DNA of 8,307 nucleotides from Thermoleophilaceae bacterium (GCA_013813135.1 JACCSF010000279.1:1-8307); one strand, 5' to 3'. Numbered from the stretch's first letter, positions 1 through 6,266 are shown. The notes: generated from the sequence alone by a model not told the origin. Numbers and translations are program-made.

Positions 1-210
1 GGGCTGGGCGGCCGCCTTGGCGAGCGCCAGCTCGCGGGCGCGGCACAGCTCACCGTGCAGCTGGCCTGCCGGGAGACGTCCGGCGATGAAGGAGGCGAGC
101 GCGCGCTGCTCGCCCTGGCACAGAGTCCTCGCCGTTGCCGATGCCTTGCCCACCGCCAGACGTTTTCTGCGCCCGGCGGATCGCTCCTCCCCCTGCACGA
201 GAGCGCCCAT
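1..210 (-). CDS. Unrecognised protein, N-terminal part only (runs off left edge)
   Basis: Reading leftward from an ATG at 210-208, the frame stays open for 70 codons to the first base of the window, so the 3' part is missing. The visible protein starts MGALVQGEERSAGRRKRLAV. It is rich in Ala, Arg, Gln and Glu, looks helical and soluble, has two cysteines (residues 31 and 56), and has no signal peptide or membrane segment. I counted 58 of 70 third codon positions as G or C. Nearly all the exceptions fall outside the last third, so coding character strengthens toward the window edge. Only a weak AGGA lies before the start. The gene would be divergent from the ABC pair, sharing a 57-base intergenic region. 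I do not recognise the family. The start could lie further in, and overlapping plus-strand frames of about 70-80 codons cannot be strictly excluded. Confidence 0.42.
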   Translation of the reverse strand, partial: MGALVQGEERSAGRRKRLAVGKASATARTLCQGEQRALASFIAGRLPAGQLHGELCRARELALAKAAAQP

Positions 211-224
211 GGTCCTAGGCCCAA

Positions 225-240
225 CGCCCGATGCCGGGCG
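225..240. repeat. Perfect inverted repeat in divergent intergenic region
   Basis: CGCCCG, loop ATGC, CGGGCG: a perfect 6-bp stem with a 4-base loop. It lies 14 bases upstream of the leftward ATG (210) and 27 bases upstream of the rightward ATG (268). Its position between divergent starts would suit an operator, or a hairpin in the leader of the leftward gene. In DNA this GC-rich a 6-bp stem can arise by chance, so the role is a guess. Confidence 0.35.
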
Positions 241-253
241 GTGCTTCACAAAG

Positions 254-267
254 TAAAGTAAAGGCGG
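254..267 (+). promoter_or_regulatory. Start-proximal A/G block: SD-like AAAGGCGG abutting ATG, possible -10 TAAAGT
   Basis: AAAGGCGG (260-267) matches the ideal AAAGGAGG in seven of eight positions but touches the ATG at 268 with no spacer, where 5-8 bases are usual. Overlapping it, TAAAGT (254-259) matches a -10 hexamer in four of six positions and would place transcription start within a few bases of the ATG, giving a nearly leaderless mRNA. I see no convincing -35. There is no nearby downstream ATG or GTG that would rescue the spacing: the next Met is residue 29, inside the first membrane helix. Confidence 0.3.
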
Positions 268-2031
268 ATGCAAACGTTCTGGAGACTGCTCGGCTTCCTG
301 CGCCCCTACCGGCGCTCGGTGCTGGTCTCCTTCGCGCTCGCGGCGGTCGCGATGGGCGCCGCGGTGCTGATTCCATACCTGGTCGGTCGCACCGTCGACG
401 AGATCCGGGGCGACGGGGCCGACCTCTGGCCGCTCGCCCTCGCCGTCGTCGTCGCGGGTGTCCTGCGGCTGGCCTTCAGCGTGTCGCGCCGGGTCGTCGC
501 GGGCCGGGTGTCGCTCGGCGTCGAGTACGACCTGCGCAACCGCATGTACCACCACCTGCACTCGCTCGAGCTGAGCTTCTTCGACTCCCAGCAGACCGGG
601 CAACTGATGTCGCGCGCGACCGTCGACCTCCAGGCGGTCCGCTTCTTCCTCGGCTACGGCCTGATCTTCATTCTGCAGTCGGCGCTCACGATCGTGATCG
701 CCGGCGGCGTGATGCTCGTGCTCGACCCCTGGCTGGCCCTGATCTCGCTCGCTCCGATGCCGTTCGTGATCTGGACCTCCTTCCGCTACGGGCGCCGCAA
801 CCGGCCCGCGAGCCAGGAGGTCCAGCAGCGCATCGCGGAGCTGACCGCCGAGGCCGAGGAGAACATCGGCGGGGTCCGGGTGGTCAAGGCGTTCGCCCAG
901 GAGGACCGGCAGCTGCGGCGCTTCGACCGCGCCACCAAGCGTGTCTTCGAGCAGTCGATGGTGTCCACGCGGCTGCGGGCCTTCTACTCGCCCTTCATCG
1001 GCTTCCTCCCCCAGGTCGGCCTCGCCGCGCTGCTCTTCGTCGGTGGCAAGCAGGTAATCGACGGCCAGCTCTCCGAGGGCGACTTCGTCGCGTTCTACGG
1101 CTACGTGCTGATGCTCACGTCGCCCGTGCGGATGCTCGGAATGGCGCTGGGAATGGCGCAGCGCGCGGTGGCCAGCGGCGAGCGCGTCTTCGAGCTGCTC
1201 GACCGCGCTCCGCGCCTGACCGCCGTGCCGGGCGCCCCGCCACTGCCCCCCGGCGGCGGACGCGTCGAGCTACGCGACGTGACCTTCGCCTACGAGGGCC
1301 ACGAGCCGGTGCTGCGCGGCATCGACCTCGAGGTGGAGCCCGGGCGCACCGTCGCGCTGGTCGGCCCGACCGGCTCGGGCAAGACCACGCTCATCTTGCT
1401 GATCCCGCGTCTCTACGACGTCGACGAGGGCGCCGTGCTGGTCGACGGAGCCGACGTGCGCGGCGTCGACCCGGCCTCCCTGCGGCGAGAGGTGGCTGTC
1501 GTGACCGACGACGCCTTCCTGTTCTCCGCCTCGCTGCGCGACAACATCGCGTACGCCCGTCCTGAGGCGAGCCACGACGAAGTCGTGGCGGCCGCTGCGC
1601 GTGCCGGTCTCGCGGAGATGCTCGACGACCTGCCTGACGGACTGGACACCCTGGTCGGCGAGCGCGGCCTGACGCTTTCCGGCGGCCAGCGCCAGCGCGT
1701 GGCGATCGCCCGCGCGCTGCTGGCCGAGCCGCGCATCCTGATCCTCGACGACGCCACGTCGAGCGTCGACGCGACCACGGAGAGCCAGATCAAGTCGGCG
1801 CTCGCCGAGGTGATGGAGGGTCGGACCACCTTCGTGATCGCCCACCGTCTGTCCACGATCGCTCTGGCAGATGAGGTCGTGGTGCTCGAGGACGGCCGGG
1901 TGGCCGCTCGTGGCACCCACGAGGAGTTGCTCGAGGATTCGCAGCTCTACCGCGAGATCGCCGAGAAGGGGTTGCCGGAGCAGGTGTTCCTCACGCGCGA
2001 GGACCCGGAGCGCGAGGTGGCGGGGCTGTGA
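268..2031 (+). CDS. ABC exporter half-transporter, degenerate-site subunit of a heterodimer
   Basis: A 587-residue fused membrane plus ATPase protein, the normal length for a type IV (MsbA/Sav1866-like) exporter half. It should pump drugs, lipids or peptides out across the cytoplasmic membrane; the substrate cannot be read from sequence. An N-terminal elbow (FWRLLGFLRPYRRS) precedes about six membrane helices in residues 18-300. The ATPase domain spans about 333-570: A-loop Tyr342, Walker A GPTGSGKTT (366-374), X-loop VGERG (463-467), signature LSGGQ (470-474), Walker B LILDD (491-495), D-loop SSVD, H-loop His526. Two key residues are altered. The catalytic Glu after Walker B is Asp495, and the Q-loop Gln position is Asp414 (VVTDDAFLFS). 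This subunit therefore contributes a degenerate ATP site but a normal signature to its partner. Its TGA overlaps the partner's GTG in GTGA, so translation is coupled. The family call is very secure; the asymmetric role is inferred from the motifs. Confidence 0.96.
   Translation: MQTFWRLLGFLRPYRRSVLVSFALAAVAMGAAVLIPYLVGRTVDEIRGDGADLWPLALAVVVAGVLRLAFSVSRRVVAGRVSLGVEYDLRNRMYHHLHSLELSFFDSQQTGQLMSRATVDLQAVRFFLGYGLIFILQSALTIVIAGGVMLVLDPWLALISLAPMPFVIWTSFRYGRRNRPASQEVQQRIAELTAEAEENIGGVRVVKAFAQEDRQLRRFDRATKRVFEQSMVSTRLRAFYSPFIGFLPQVGLAALLFVGGKQVIDGQLSEGDFVAFYGYVLMLTSPVRMLGMALGMAQRAVASGERVFELLDRAPRLTAVPGAPPLPPGGGRVELRDVTFAYEGHEPVLRGIDLEVEPGRTVALVGPTGSGKTTLILLIPRLYDVDEGAVLVDGADVRGVDPASLRREVAVVTDDAFLFSASLRDNIAYARPEASHDEVVAAAARAGLAEMLDDLPDGLDTLVGERGLTLSGGQRQRVAIARALLAEPRILILDDATSSVDATTESQIKSALAEVMEGRTTFVIAHRLSTIALADEVVVLEDGRVAARGTHEELLEDSQLYREIAEKGLPEQVFLTREDPEREVAGL
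2014..2020 (+). promoter_or_regulatory. Ribosome binding site for the second ABC gene
   Basis: GAGGTGG lies 7 bases before the GTG at 2028, inside the end of the first ABC gene. It supports GTG2028 as the start and translational coupling of the two subunits. It is one of the clearer SD sequences in the window. Confidence 0.6.
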
Positions 2032-3770
2032 GGAACCGCCGGCTGGGCCACCTCGTGAGCCTGCTGCGGCCCTACCGCGGCCGCGTGCTCGTGATGCTCG
2101 CCGCCCTCTGGGTCGCCACCGGCGCCGCGCTGGTCCCGCCGTACCTGGCCGGCGTCGCCATCGACGACGGCATCCACGGCCGCGACACCGGCGTCCTCAC
2201 GTTGGTGCTGGTCGCCTTCATCGCGGCGGCGCTTATCAACTGGGGCGCCACCTACGTGCAGACCTACCTGATCAACTGGGTCGGCCAGCGCGCGCTCCAG
2301 GACCTGCGCATCGAGCTGTTCGGCCACCTGCAGCGGCTCTCCATCGGGTTCTACTCGCGCAACAGGACGGGCGTGCTGATCTCGCGCATCACCAACGACG
2401 TGCAGGCGCTCGACCAGCTGGTGACCGAGGGGATCCAGACGCTCTTCTCCTCCACCCTCACGCTGATCGGTATCGCGGTGATCCTGGTGCTGCTGGATCC
2501 GAGTCTGGCGTTGGTCACGTTCCTGACCTTCCCCGTGCTGTTCGCCGGGAGCATCGCGTTCCGGCTGGCCTCGAGCGGGGCGTACCGCCTCACGCGCGAG
2601 AAGATCGCGGCCGTTACCGCCTACCTGCAGGAGACCCTCTCGGGCGTGCGCGTCGTGCGGGCATTCGGGCAGGAGCAGCGCCACCGCACCCGCTTCGCGG
2701 AGCTGAACGACGAGCACCGGCGCGTGAACATGAAGACGGTCTACCTCAACGCCGCCTACTTCCCGACGGTCGAGCTGCTGTCGGCGGTGGCGACGGCGGC
2801 GATCCTGATCTACGGCGGCAACCAGGTGATCGACGGCGACAGCGCCGTGACGATCGGCGTGCTCGCCTCGTTCGTGTTCTACCTGCAGAGCTTCTTCGAC
2901 CCGATCCAGTCGCTGTCGCAGCTCTACACGACATACCAGGCCGGCATGGCCGCGCTCGACAAGATCTTCGAGCTGCTCGACGAGGAGCCGGATCTCGGCG
3001 ACAAGCCCGGCGCGATCGAGTTGCCGCGCGTGCGCGGGGAGATCGAGTTCGACGAGGTCAGCTTCTCCTACGACGGCGAGGCGCCGGCGCTGTGCGAGGT
3101 CGACCTGCGGATCCCGCCCGGGCAGACGGTCGCCCTCGTGGGCGCCACGGGCGCCGGCAAGTCGACGCTGGCAAAGCTGGTGGCGCGCTTCTACGACCCT
3201 GACCACGGTCGCGTGCTGGTCGACGGCCACGACCTGCGCGACGTGACCGAGCGCTCGCTGCGCTCCCAGCTCGGCATCGTGCCGCAGGAGGGCTTTCTGT
3301 TCTCGGGAACGATCCGGGACAACGTCGCGTTCGGTCGCCAGGATGCGACCGAGGAGGACGTGCGCGCCGCGGCGATCGCCGTCGGGGCGCACGAGTTCAT
3401 CGAGCGGCTGCCCGACGGCTACGACTCTCAGGTGGGCGAGCGCGGCGGGCAGCTGTCCGCGGGACAGCGCCAGCTCGTCGCCTTCGCGCGCGCGGCGGCG
3501 GCCGACCCGCGCATCCTCATCCTCGACGAGGCGACGTCGAACGTCGACGTGCGCACCGAGGCTCAGATCGAGCGCGGCCTGCGGCGCCTGCTGGCGGGCC
3601 GCACGGCGCTGGTGATCGCCCACCGCCTATCCACGATTCGTGGAGCTGGGCGCATCGTGGTGCTGGATCGCGCACGAATCGTCGAGCAGGGAACGCACCA
3701 GGAGCTGCTCGAAGCGGACGGGGCGTACGCGCGCCTCTACCGCGACTGGGCGAACCAGTCGGCCGCCTAA
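2028..3770 (+). CDS. ABC exporter half-transporter, catalytic-site subunit of a heterodimer
   Basis: A 580-residue partner of the preceding gene, starting with GTG in a 4-base overlap and served by GAGGTGG seven bases upstream. It has the same layout: elbow (LLRPYRGRVLV, residues 12-22), about six membrane helices in 20-305, then an ATPase domain at about 337-570. Visible motifs are A-loop Tyr348, Walker A GATGAGKST (372-380), Q-loop Gln420 (IVPQEGFLFSG), X-loop VGERG (469-473), Walker B ILILDE with catalytic Glu501, D-loop SNVD and H-loop His532. The signature is LSAGQ (476-480) instead of LSGGQ. Its own Walker motifs are complete, while its degenerate signature would face the other subunit's degenerate Walker B, exactly the split known for TM287/288 and BmrCD. 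It should therefore carry the ATP-hydrolysing site of one exporter complex. The substrate is unknown. The gene ends 35 bases before a tRNA gene on the same strand. Confidence 0.96.
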   Translation: MRNRRLGHLVSLLRPYRGRVLVMLAALWVATGAALVPPYLAGVAIDDGIHGRDTGVLTLVLVAFIAAALINWGATYVQTYLINWVGQRALQDLRIELFGHLQRLSIGFYSRNRTGVLISRITNDVQALDQLVTEGIQTLFSSTLTLIGIAVILVLLDPSLALVTFLTFPVLFAGSIAFRLASSGAYRLTREKIAAVTAYLQETLSGVRVVRAFGQEQRHRTRFAELNDEHRRVNMKTVYLNAAYFPTVELLSAVATAAILIYGGNQVIDGDSAVTIGVLASFVFYLQSFFDPIQSLSQLYTTYQAGMAALDKIFELLDEEPDLGDKPGAIELPRVRGEIEFDEVSFSYDGEAPALCEVDLRIPPGQTVALVGATGAGKSTLAKLVARFYDPDHGRVLVDGHDLRDVTERSLRSQLGIVPQEGFLFSGTIRDNVAFGRQDATEEDVRAAAIAVGAHEFIERLPDGYDSQVGERGGQLSAGQRQLVAFARAAAADPRILILDEATSNVDVRTEAQIERGLRRLLAGRTALVIAHRLSTIRGAGRIVVLDRARIVEQGTHQELLEADGAYARLYRDWANQSAA

Positions 3771-3789
3771 GCTGGCGGAATCGAGCCTC

Positions 3790-3795
3790 TATGCT
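3790..3795 (+). promoter_or_regulatory. Possible -10 box for tRNA-Gln
   Basis: TATGCT matches the -10 consensus in four of six positions and ends 10 bases before the mature tRNA 5' end. Transcription would start about 3-4 bases upstream of the tRNA, giving a very short leader. I find no good -35 at 16-18 bases upstream; that position falls on the ABC gene's stop codon. The tRNA could instead be read through from the ABC operon. Confidence 0.3.
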
Positions 3796-3805
3796 TGCGA
3801 CCGAT

Positions 3806-3876
3806 TGGGGAGTCGTCTAATGGCAAGACGCCAGCCTCTGGAGCTGGTTATCGGGGTTCGAGTCCCTGCTCCCCAG
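3806..3876 (+). tRNA. tRNA-Gln (anticodon CTG)
   Basis: All cloverleaf arms fold. The acceptor stem is TGGGGAG (3806-3812) with CTCCCCA (3869-3875) and discriminator G3876. The D stem is GTC/GAC with loop TAATGGCAA. The anticodon stem is CCAGC/GCTGG with loop CTCTGGA, giving anticodon CTG at 3838-3840 to read CAG codons. The variable loop is TTAT, and the T stem is CGGGG/CCCTG (one G-T pair) with loop TTCGAGT. The weak U1-A72 pair and G73 are the identity features expected for glutamine tRNA. The terminal CCA is not encoded (the next bases are TAG), so it must be added after transcription. The gene sits between the ABC operon and the convergent oxidoreductase gene. There is no integrase or duplicated 3' end here to suggest use as an attachment site. 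Confidence 0.96.
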
Positions 3877-3886
3877 TAGCGCCGGC

Positions 3887-3902
3887 GCGGCTGCCCAGCC
3901 GC
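3887..3902. terminator. Short GC hairpin between convergent tRNA and oxidoreductase genes
   Basis: GCGGCT, loop GCCC, AGCCGC: a perfect 6-bp stem with a tetraloop. It begins 11 bases past the tRNA 3' end and ends on the last base of the oxidoreductase stop codon (TAG at 3904-3902, minus strand). A 10-base palindrome, GCGCCGGCGC (3879-3888), overlaps its left side. The convergent position suits a shared two-way terminator, but neither strand has a T-run after it, so this is a weak call. Confidence 0.33.
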
Positions 3903-5137
3903 TAGAGCGAGCCCAGGTCGCTGCCCTCGTGGGCCAGCGCCCCGGGGTCCGGCTGGGAGTGCTCGGCGATGAAGCGGCGGGCGTGGTCCAGGTCGTCTGA
4001 GCGGCCCACGGTGAGCGCGGCGACCACGTGCCCGTGCTCCTCGTGCAGGAAGAAGGCCGTGAAGTCGCCCTCCGCCAGCGAGCCGCGCACGACCACCTCC
4101 CCCGACCCCGGTCCGACGTACTCGAAGGACGCCCAGTCCGCCAGGTCGGAGAAGAAGTACGGCACCACGTCGTGCTCGACCCCACGGCCCAGCATGTTGA
4201 GCGCGGCGGTCTTGCCGTGGTTGAAGGCCACGTCCCAGTGCTCCAGGCGCAGCCGCGCCTTGTGGACCGGGCTCTCGTACTCGCAGATGTCGCCGGCGGC
4301 GAAGATGCCCGGCACCGAGGTCTCCAGCCCCGCGGTGCACTTCACGCCGCCCGTCTCCCCCAGCTCGAGCCCGGCGGAGCGGGCCAGCATCACGTCGGGC
4401 ATCACGCCGACGCCCACCACCACGAGCTCGCAGTCCAGCTCGAGCCCGTTCCTGGTCACGACCTTGCGCACCCGGCCGTCGGAGCCCTCGAAGCGCTCGA
4501 GCTCGTCGCCGCCGTGCACCTCCACCCCGTGCTCCTCCAGCACGTTCTGGAAAAAGCGCCCGATCTCGGCCCCGAACTGGCGCTCCAGCGTGACCTCCTC
4601 CTGCATGACGATCGAGCAGTGCAGTCCGAAGGCCGCCGTGAGCGAAGCCGCCACTTCGCAGCCGATGTAGCTGCCGCCGATCAGGACGGCGCGCTCCGCA
4701 CCCTCGGCGTCGGCGCGGATCGCGTCCGCGTTGCCGAACGCGCGCAGGTAGTGGATGCCCTCGAGCTCGCCTCCGTCGGCGCGCACCCGGCGCACGTTCG
4801 CCCCGGTGGCGATCAATGCCGTGCCGAACTCGATCTCCTCCTTGGTCGAGAGCGTGGCCACGCGCTCGCCGGTGTCGAGCTTCATCACGCTCGTGCGCGT
4901 CATCAGCTCGATCCCCTGCTCGCCCCACCACTCGGCGGGACGGAACAGCACGTCCTCGCGCGACTCCTTGCCCTGCAGGTAGCCCTTGGAGAGTGGCGGC
5001 CGGTTGTAGGGCGGGTCGAACTCACGGCCGACGAGCAGCACGGGGCCCTCGGCGCCCTCCTCGCGCAGCCAGCGCGCGCAGTTGGCGGAGGCGAGGCCGC
5101 CGCCGATCAGAAGGTGTTCGACCCTGCGCCGGGCCAC
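3902..5137 (-). CDS. FAD-dependent NAD(P)H oxidoreductase, ferredoxin-reductase/AIF-like
   Basis: With the GTG start at 5137 this is 411 residues, the usual length for single-component ferredoxin reductases and bacterial AIF-like flavoproteins. It should move electrons between NAD(P)H, FAD and a ferredoxin or other acceptor in the cytoplasm. Domains in order: FAD Rossmann motif GGGLAS (12-17) and the family block PPYNRPPLSK (42-51); NAD(P)H Rossmann motif GGSYIG (154-159), with Ser156 at the usual second Gly; the FAD-contacting AGDICEY (281-287) and EHWDVAFNHG (299-308); then a reductase C-terminal domain beginning YFFSD (327-331). Glu180/Glu181 near the end of the second Rossmann beta strand favours NADH. 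There is no CxxC redox pair, so it is not a disulfide reductase. An in-frame TTG at 5170 would add 11 residues but overlap the upstream gene by 29 bases; GTG5137 lies 4 bases after that gene's TAG and directly precedes the flavin fold, so I prefer it. It is the last gene of the minus-strand operon. The electron acceptor is unknown. Confidence 0.92.
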   Translation of the reverse strand: MARRRVEHLLIGGGLASANCARWLREEGAEGPVLLVGREFDPPYNRPPLSKGYLQGKESREDVLFRPAEWWGEQGIELMTRTSVMKLDTGERVATLSTKEEIEFGTALIATGANVRRVRADGGELEGIHYLRAFGNADAIRADAEGAERAVLIGGSYIGCEVAASLTAAFGLHCSIVMQEEVTLERQFGAEIGRFFQNVLEEHGVEVHGGDELERFEGSDGRVRKVVTRNGLELDCELVVVGVGVMPDVMLARSAGLELGETGGVKCTAGLETSVPGIFAAGDICEYESPVHKARLRLEHWDVAFNHGKTAALNMLGRGVEHDVVPYFFSDLADWASFEYVGPGSGEVVVRGSLAEGDFTAFFLHEEHGHVVAALTVGRSDDLDHARRFIAEHSQPDPGALAHEGSDLGSL

Positions 5138-5141
5138 AGGA

Positions 5142-5816
5142 CTAGGCGGGTGCGCTCGAGCGGTCGGCAAAGCGCTCGGTGACGCTCGACTCGAGCCCCA
5201 CGTCGAGCACGAGCAGCACCTCGTCGCCGGCCTGGACGACCGATTCGCCCGTCGGCACGAAACCGCCGCCGTCGCGCAGGACCGAGATCACGAGCGAGCC
5301 GTCCGGCAGGCCGAGCTCCTTCACCGCGCGCCCGGCCGCGTCGGAGCCCGGGGCCACCTCGAGCTCGATGATCTCCAGGCGCTCCTCGGGCAGGTCGAGC
5401 AGGTGCACCAGGCCGTATTTCGGCACCTCGTGCTCGATCAGCCGCAGGATCAGGTCGGTCGCCGAGATCGCGGGCTTCACGCCGAGCAACTCGAAGTGCT
5501 GGAGGTTGCGTGGGTTGTTGCAGCGCGCCACGACGCGTGTCACGCCGTACTTCTCGCGCGCCACTTGGGAGATCAGGATGTTGTCCTCGTCGTCGCCGGT
5601 AACCGCGACGACCAGGTCGGCGCGCTCGATGCCGGCCCGCTCGAGCACCCACAGCTCGGAGCCGTCCCCGTACTGGGCGCTGTGCTCGAGCTCCTGCTCG
5701 ACCACGGCGAAGCGCACCGGGTCGGACTCGATCACGGTGATCTCGTGCCGCTTGGCAATCAGCTCGCGCGCCAGGTTCCAGCCGACCTTTCCGGCCCCCA
5801 CGATCACCACATACAC
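5142..5816 (-). CDS. TrkA-family RCK protein (RCK_N + RCK_C), potassium-transport regulator
   Basis: A 224-residue cytosolic regulator of the TrkA/KtrA/CeoB type, full length for a single RCK unit. RCK_N begins MYVVIVGAGKVG, with dinucleotide motif GAGKVG (7-12). Acidic Glu30 at the end of the second beta strand should hold the ribose of NAD(H); GDGS (50-53) and TGDDEDN (73-79) complete the nucleotide face. An RCK_C domain occupies about 135-208, ending in the typical GDEVLLVLD strand. Such proteins form octameric rings that gate K+ uptake channels in response to ATP/ADP or NAD(H). The start is GTG. The closest SD-like element (GAGGGAG) is 14 bases away, and only 3 bases follow the preceding TAA, so re-initiation after the upstream gene is likely. 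The stop is 4 bases before the oxidoreductase GTG. No TrkH/KtrB channel gene is visible here. Confidence 0.93.
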   Translation of the reverse strand: MYVVIVGAGKVGWNLARELIAKRHEITVIESDPVRFAVVEQELEHSAQYGDGSELWVLERAGIERADLVVAVTGDDEDNILISQVAREKYGVTRVVARCNNPRNLQHFELLGVKPAISATDLILRLIEHEVPKYGLVHLLDLPEERLEIIELEVAPGSDAAGRAVKELGLPDGSLVISVLRDGGGFVPTGESVVQAGDEVLLVLDVGLESSVTERFADRSSAPA

Positions 5817-5819
5817 GGC

Positions 5820-6266
5820 TTAGCCCGACACTCCCTCGAAGCGGATCTGGCCGCGCACCGCCGCCTCCAGCAGCTCGATGGCCGTCTGAGTCGGGCAGAC
5901 CGTCTGCAGCCCCTGCTCCGCGTACCAGCGGGCGCGAGCGGGGTCGAGCACCCGCACGACCACGCGCTCGACGTTGAAGCGGCGCTGCGCGATCTGGGCG
6001 ATCACCAGGTTGGTGTTGTCGCCGTCGGTGGACGCGACGAAGGCGTCGGCCTGGTCGATACCGGCAGCGAGCAGAGCCTCGATCTCGAGCGCCGTGCCCT
6101 CGGTGAAGCGCCCGCCGCGCTCCTCCCAACCCTGGGGCTGGCCGCGCTCGAGCAGAGCGATCGCCTCGGCGTCCTCGTCGAGAACGGAGACTTCGTGCCC
6201 CTCGGCCAGCATCGAGTTGGCGATCGCCGAGCCCACGCGCCCGCATCCAACTATCAGTACGAACAT
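5820..6266 (-). CDS. Short TrkA-like protein, RCK_N domain only
   Basis: A 148-residue protein starting MFVLIVGCGRVG: Rossmann motif GCGRVG (7-12), Asp30 at the end of beta 2, EGTALEIEALLAAGI (56-70) and STDGDNTN (79-86), all typical of the NAD(H)-binding RCK_N domain. After the domain it stops at residue 148 (IRFEGVSG). The RCK_C domain found in most stand-alone TrkA proteins of about 220 residues is absent, and there is no room for it because the next gene starts 3 bases later. The nucleotide-binding residues are intact, so it does not look like a decayed gene. GGGAA about six bases before the ATG is a modest SD. It is probably co-translated with the full-length RCK protein and may assemble with it. 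The stop codon and the next start are in the same reading frame. Confidence 0.91.
   Translation of the reverse strand: MFVLIVGCGRVGSAIANSMLAEGHEVSVLDEDAEAIALLERGQPQGWEERGGRFTEGTALEIEALLAAGIDQADAFVASTDGDNTNLVIAQIAQRRFNVERVVVRVLDPARARWYAEQGLQTVCPTQTAIELLEAAVRGQIRFEGVSG

Noticed and set aside
231..1565. 444-codon plus-strand open frame overlapping the first ABC gene
   Set aside because: Arg/Ala/Gly-rich translation with no domain; it is the shifted frame of a well-motified ABC gene in GC-rich DNA.
1947..3623. 558-codon minus-strand open frame antisense to the second ABC gene
   Set aside because: Low-complexity Arg/Asp/Val/His-rich translation with no recognisable fold; typical antisense shadow of a high-GC gene.
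3806..3876. tRNA as an integration (att) site with a mobile element
   Set aside because: No integrase, no repeat of the tRNA 3' end in the window, and the flanking genes are ordinary housekeeping or transport genes with uniform base use.
3640..3879. 79-codon plus-strand frame covering the end of the second ABC gene and the tRNA
   Set aside because: It reads through a tRNA that folds completely; no SD or protein motif.
3902..5137. Dihydrolipoamide or mercuric reductase identity for the flavoprotein
   Set aside because: No redox CxxxxC or CxxC pair after the first Rossmann motif; the PPYNRPPLSK block and C-terminal YFFSD domain fit ferredoxin reductase/AIF-like enzymes instead.
4028..5182. 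384-codon plus-strand frame antisense to the oxidoreductase
   Set aside because: His/Leu/Val-rich shadow; the opposite strand has complete FAD and NAD motifs.
5107..6246. 379-codon minus-strand frame spanning both RCK genes, considered as a fused RCK protein
   Set aside because: Its translation is Arg/Gly/Ala-rich with no Rossmann motifs; the real RCK motifs are in the two separate genes.
5142..6266. The two RCK genes as one frameshifted or nonsense-broken trkA pseudogene
   Set aside because: Each has its own start, intact nucleotide site and stop, and the second is a complete RCK_N+RCK_C. Two separate TrkA genes are normal in actinobacteria.
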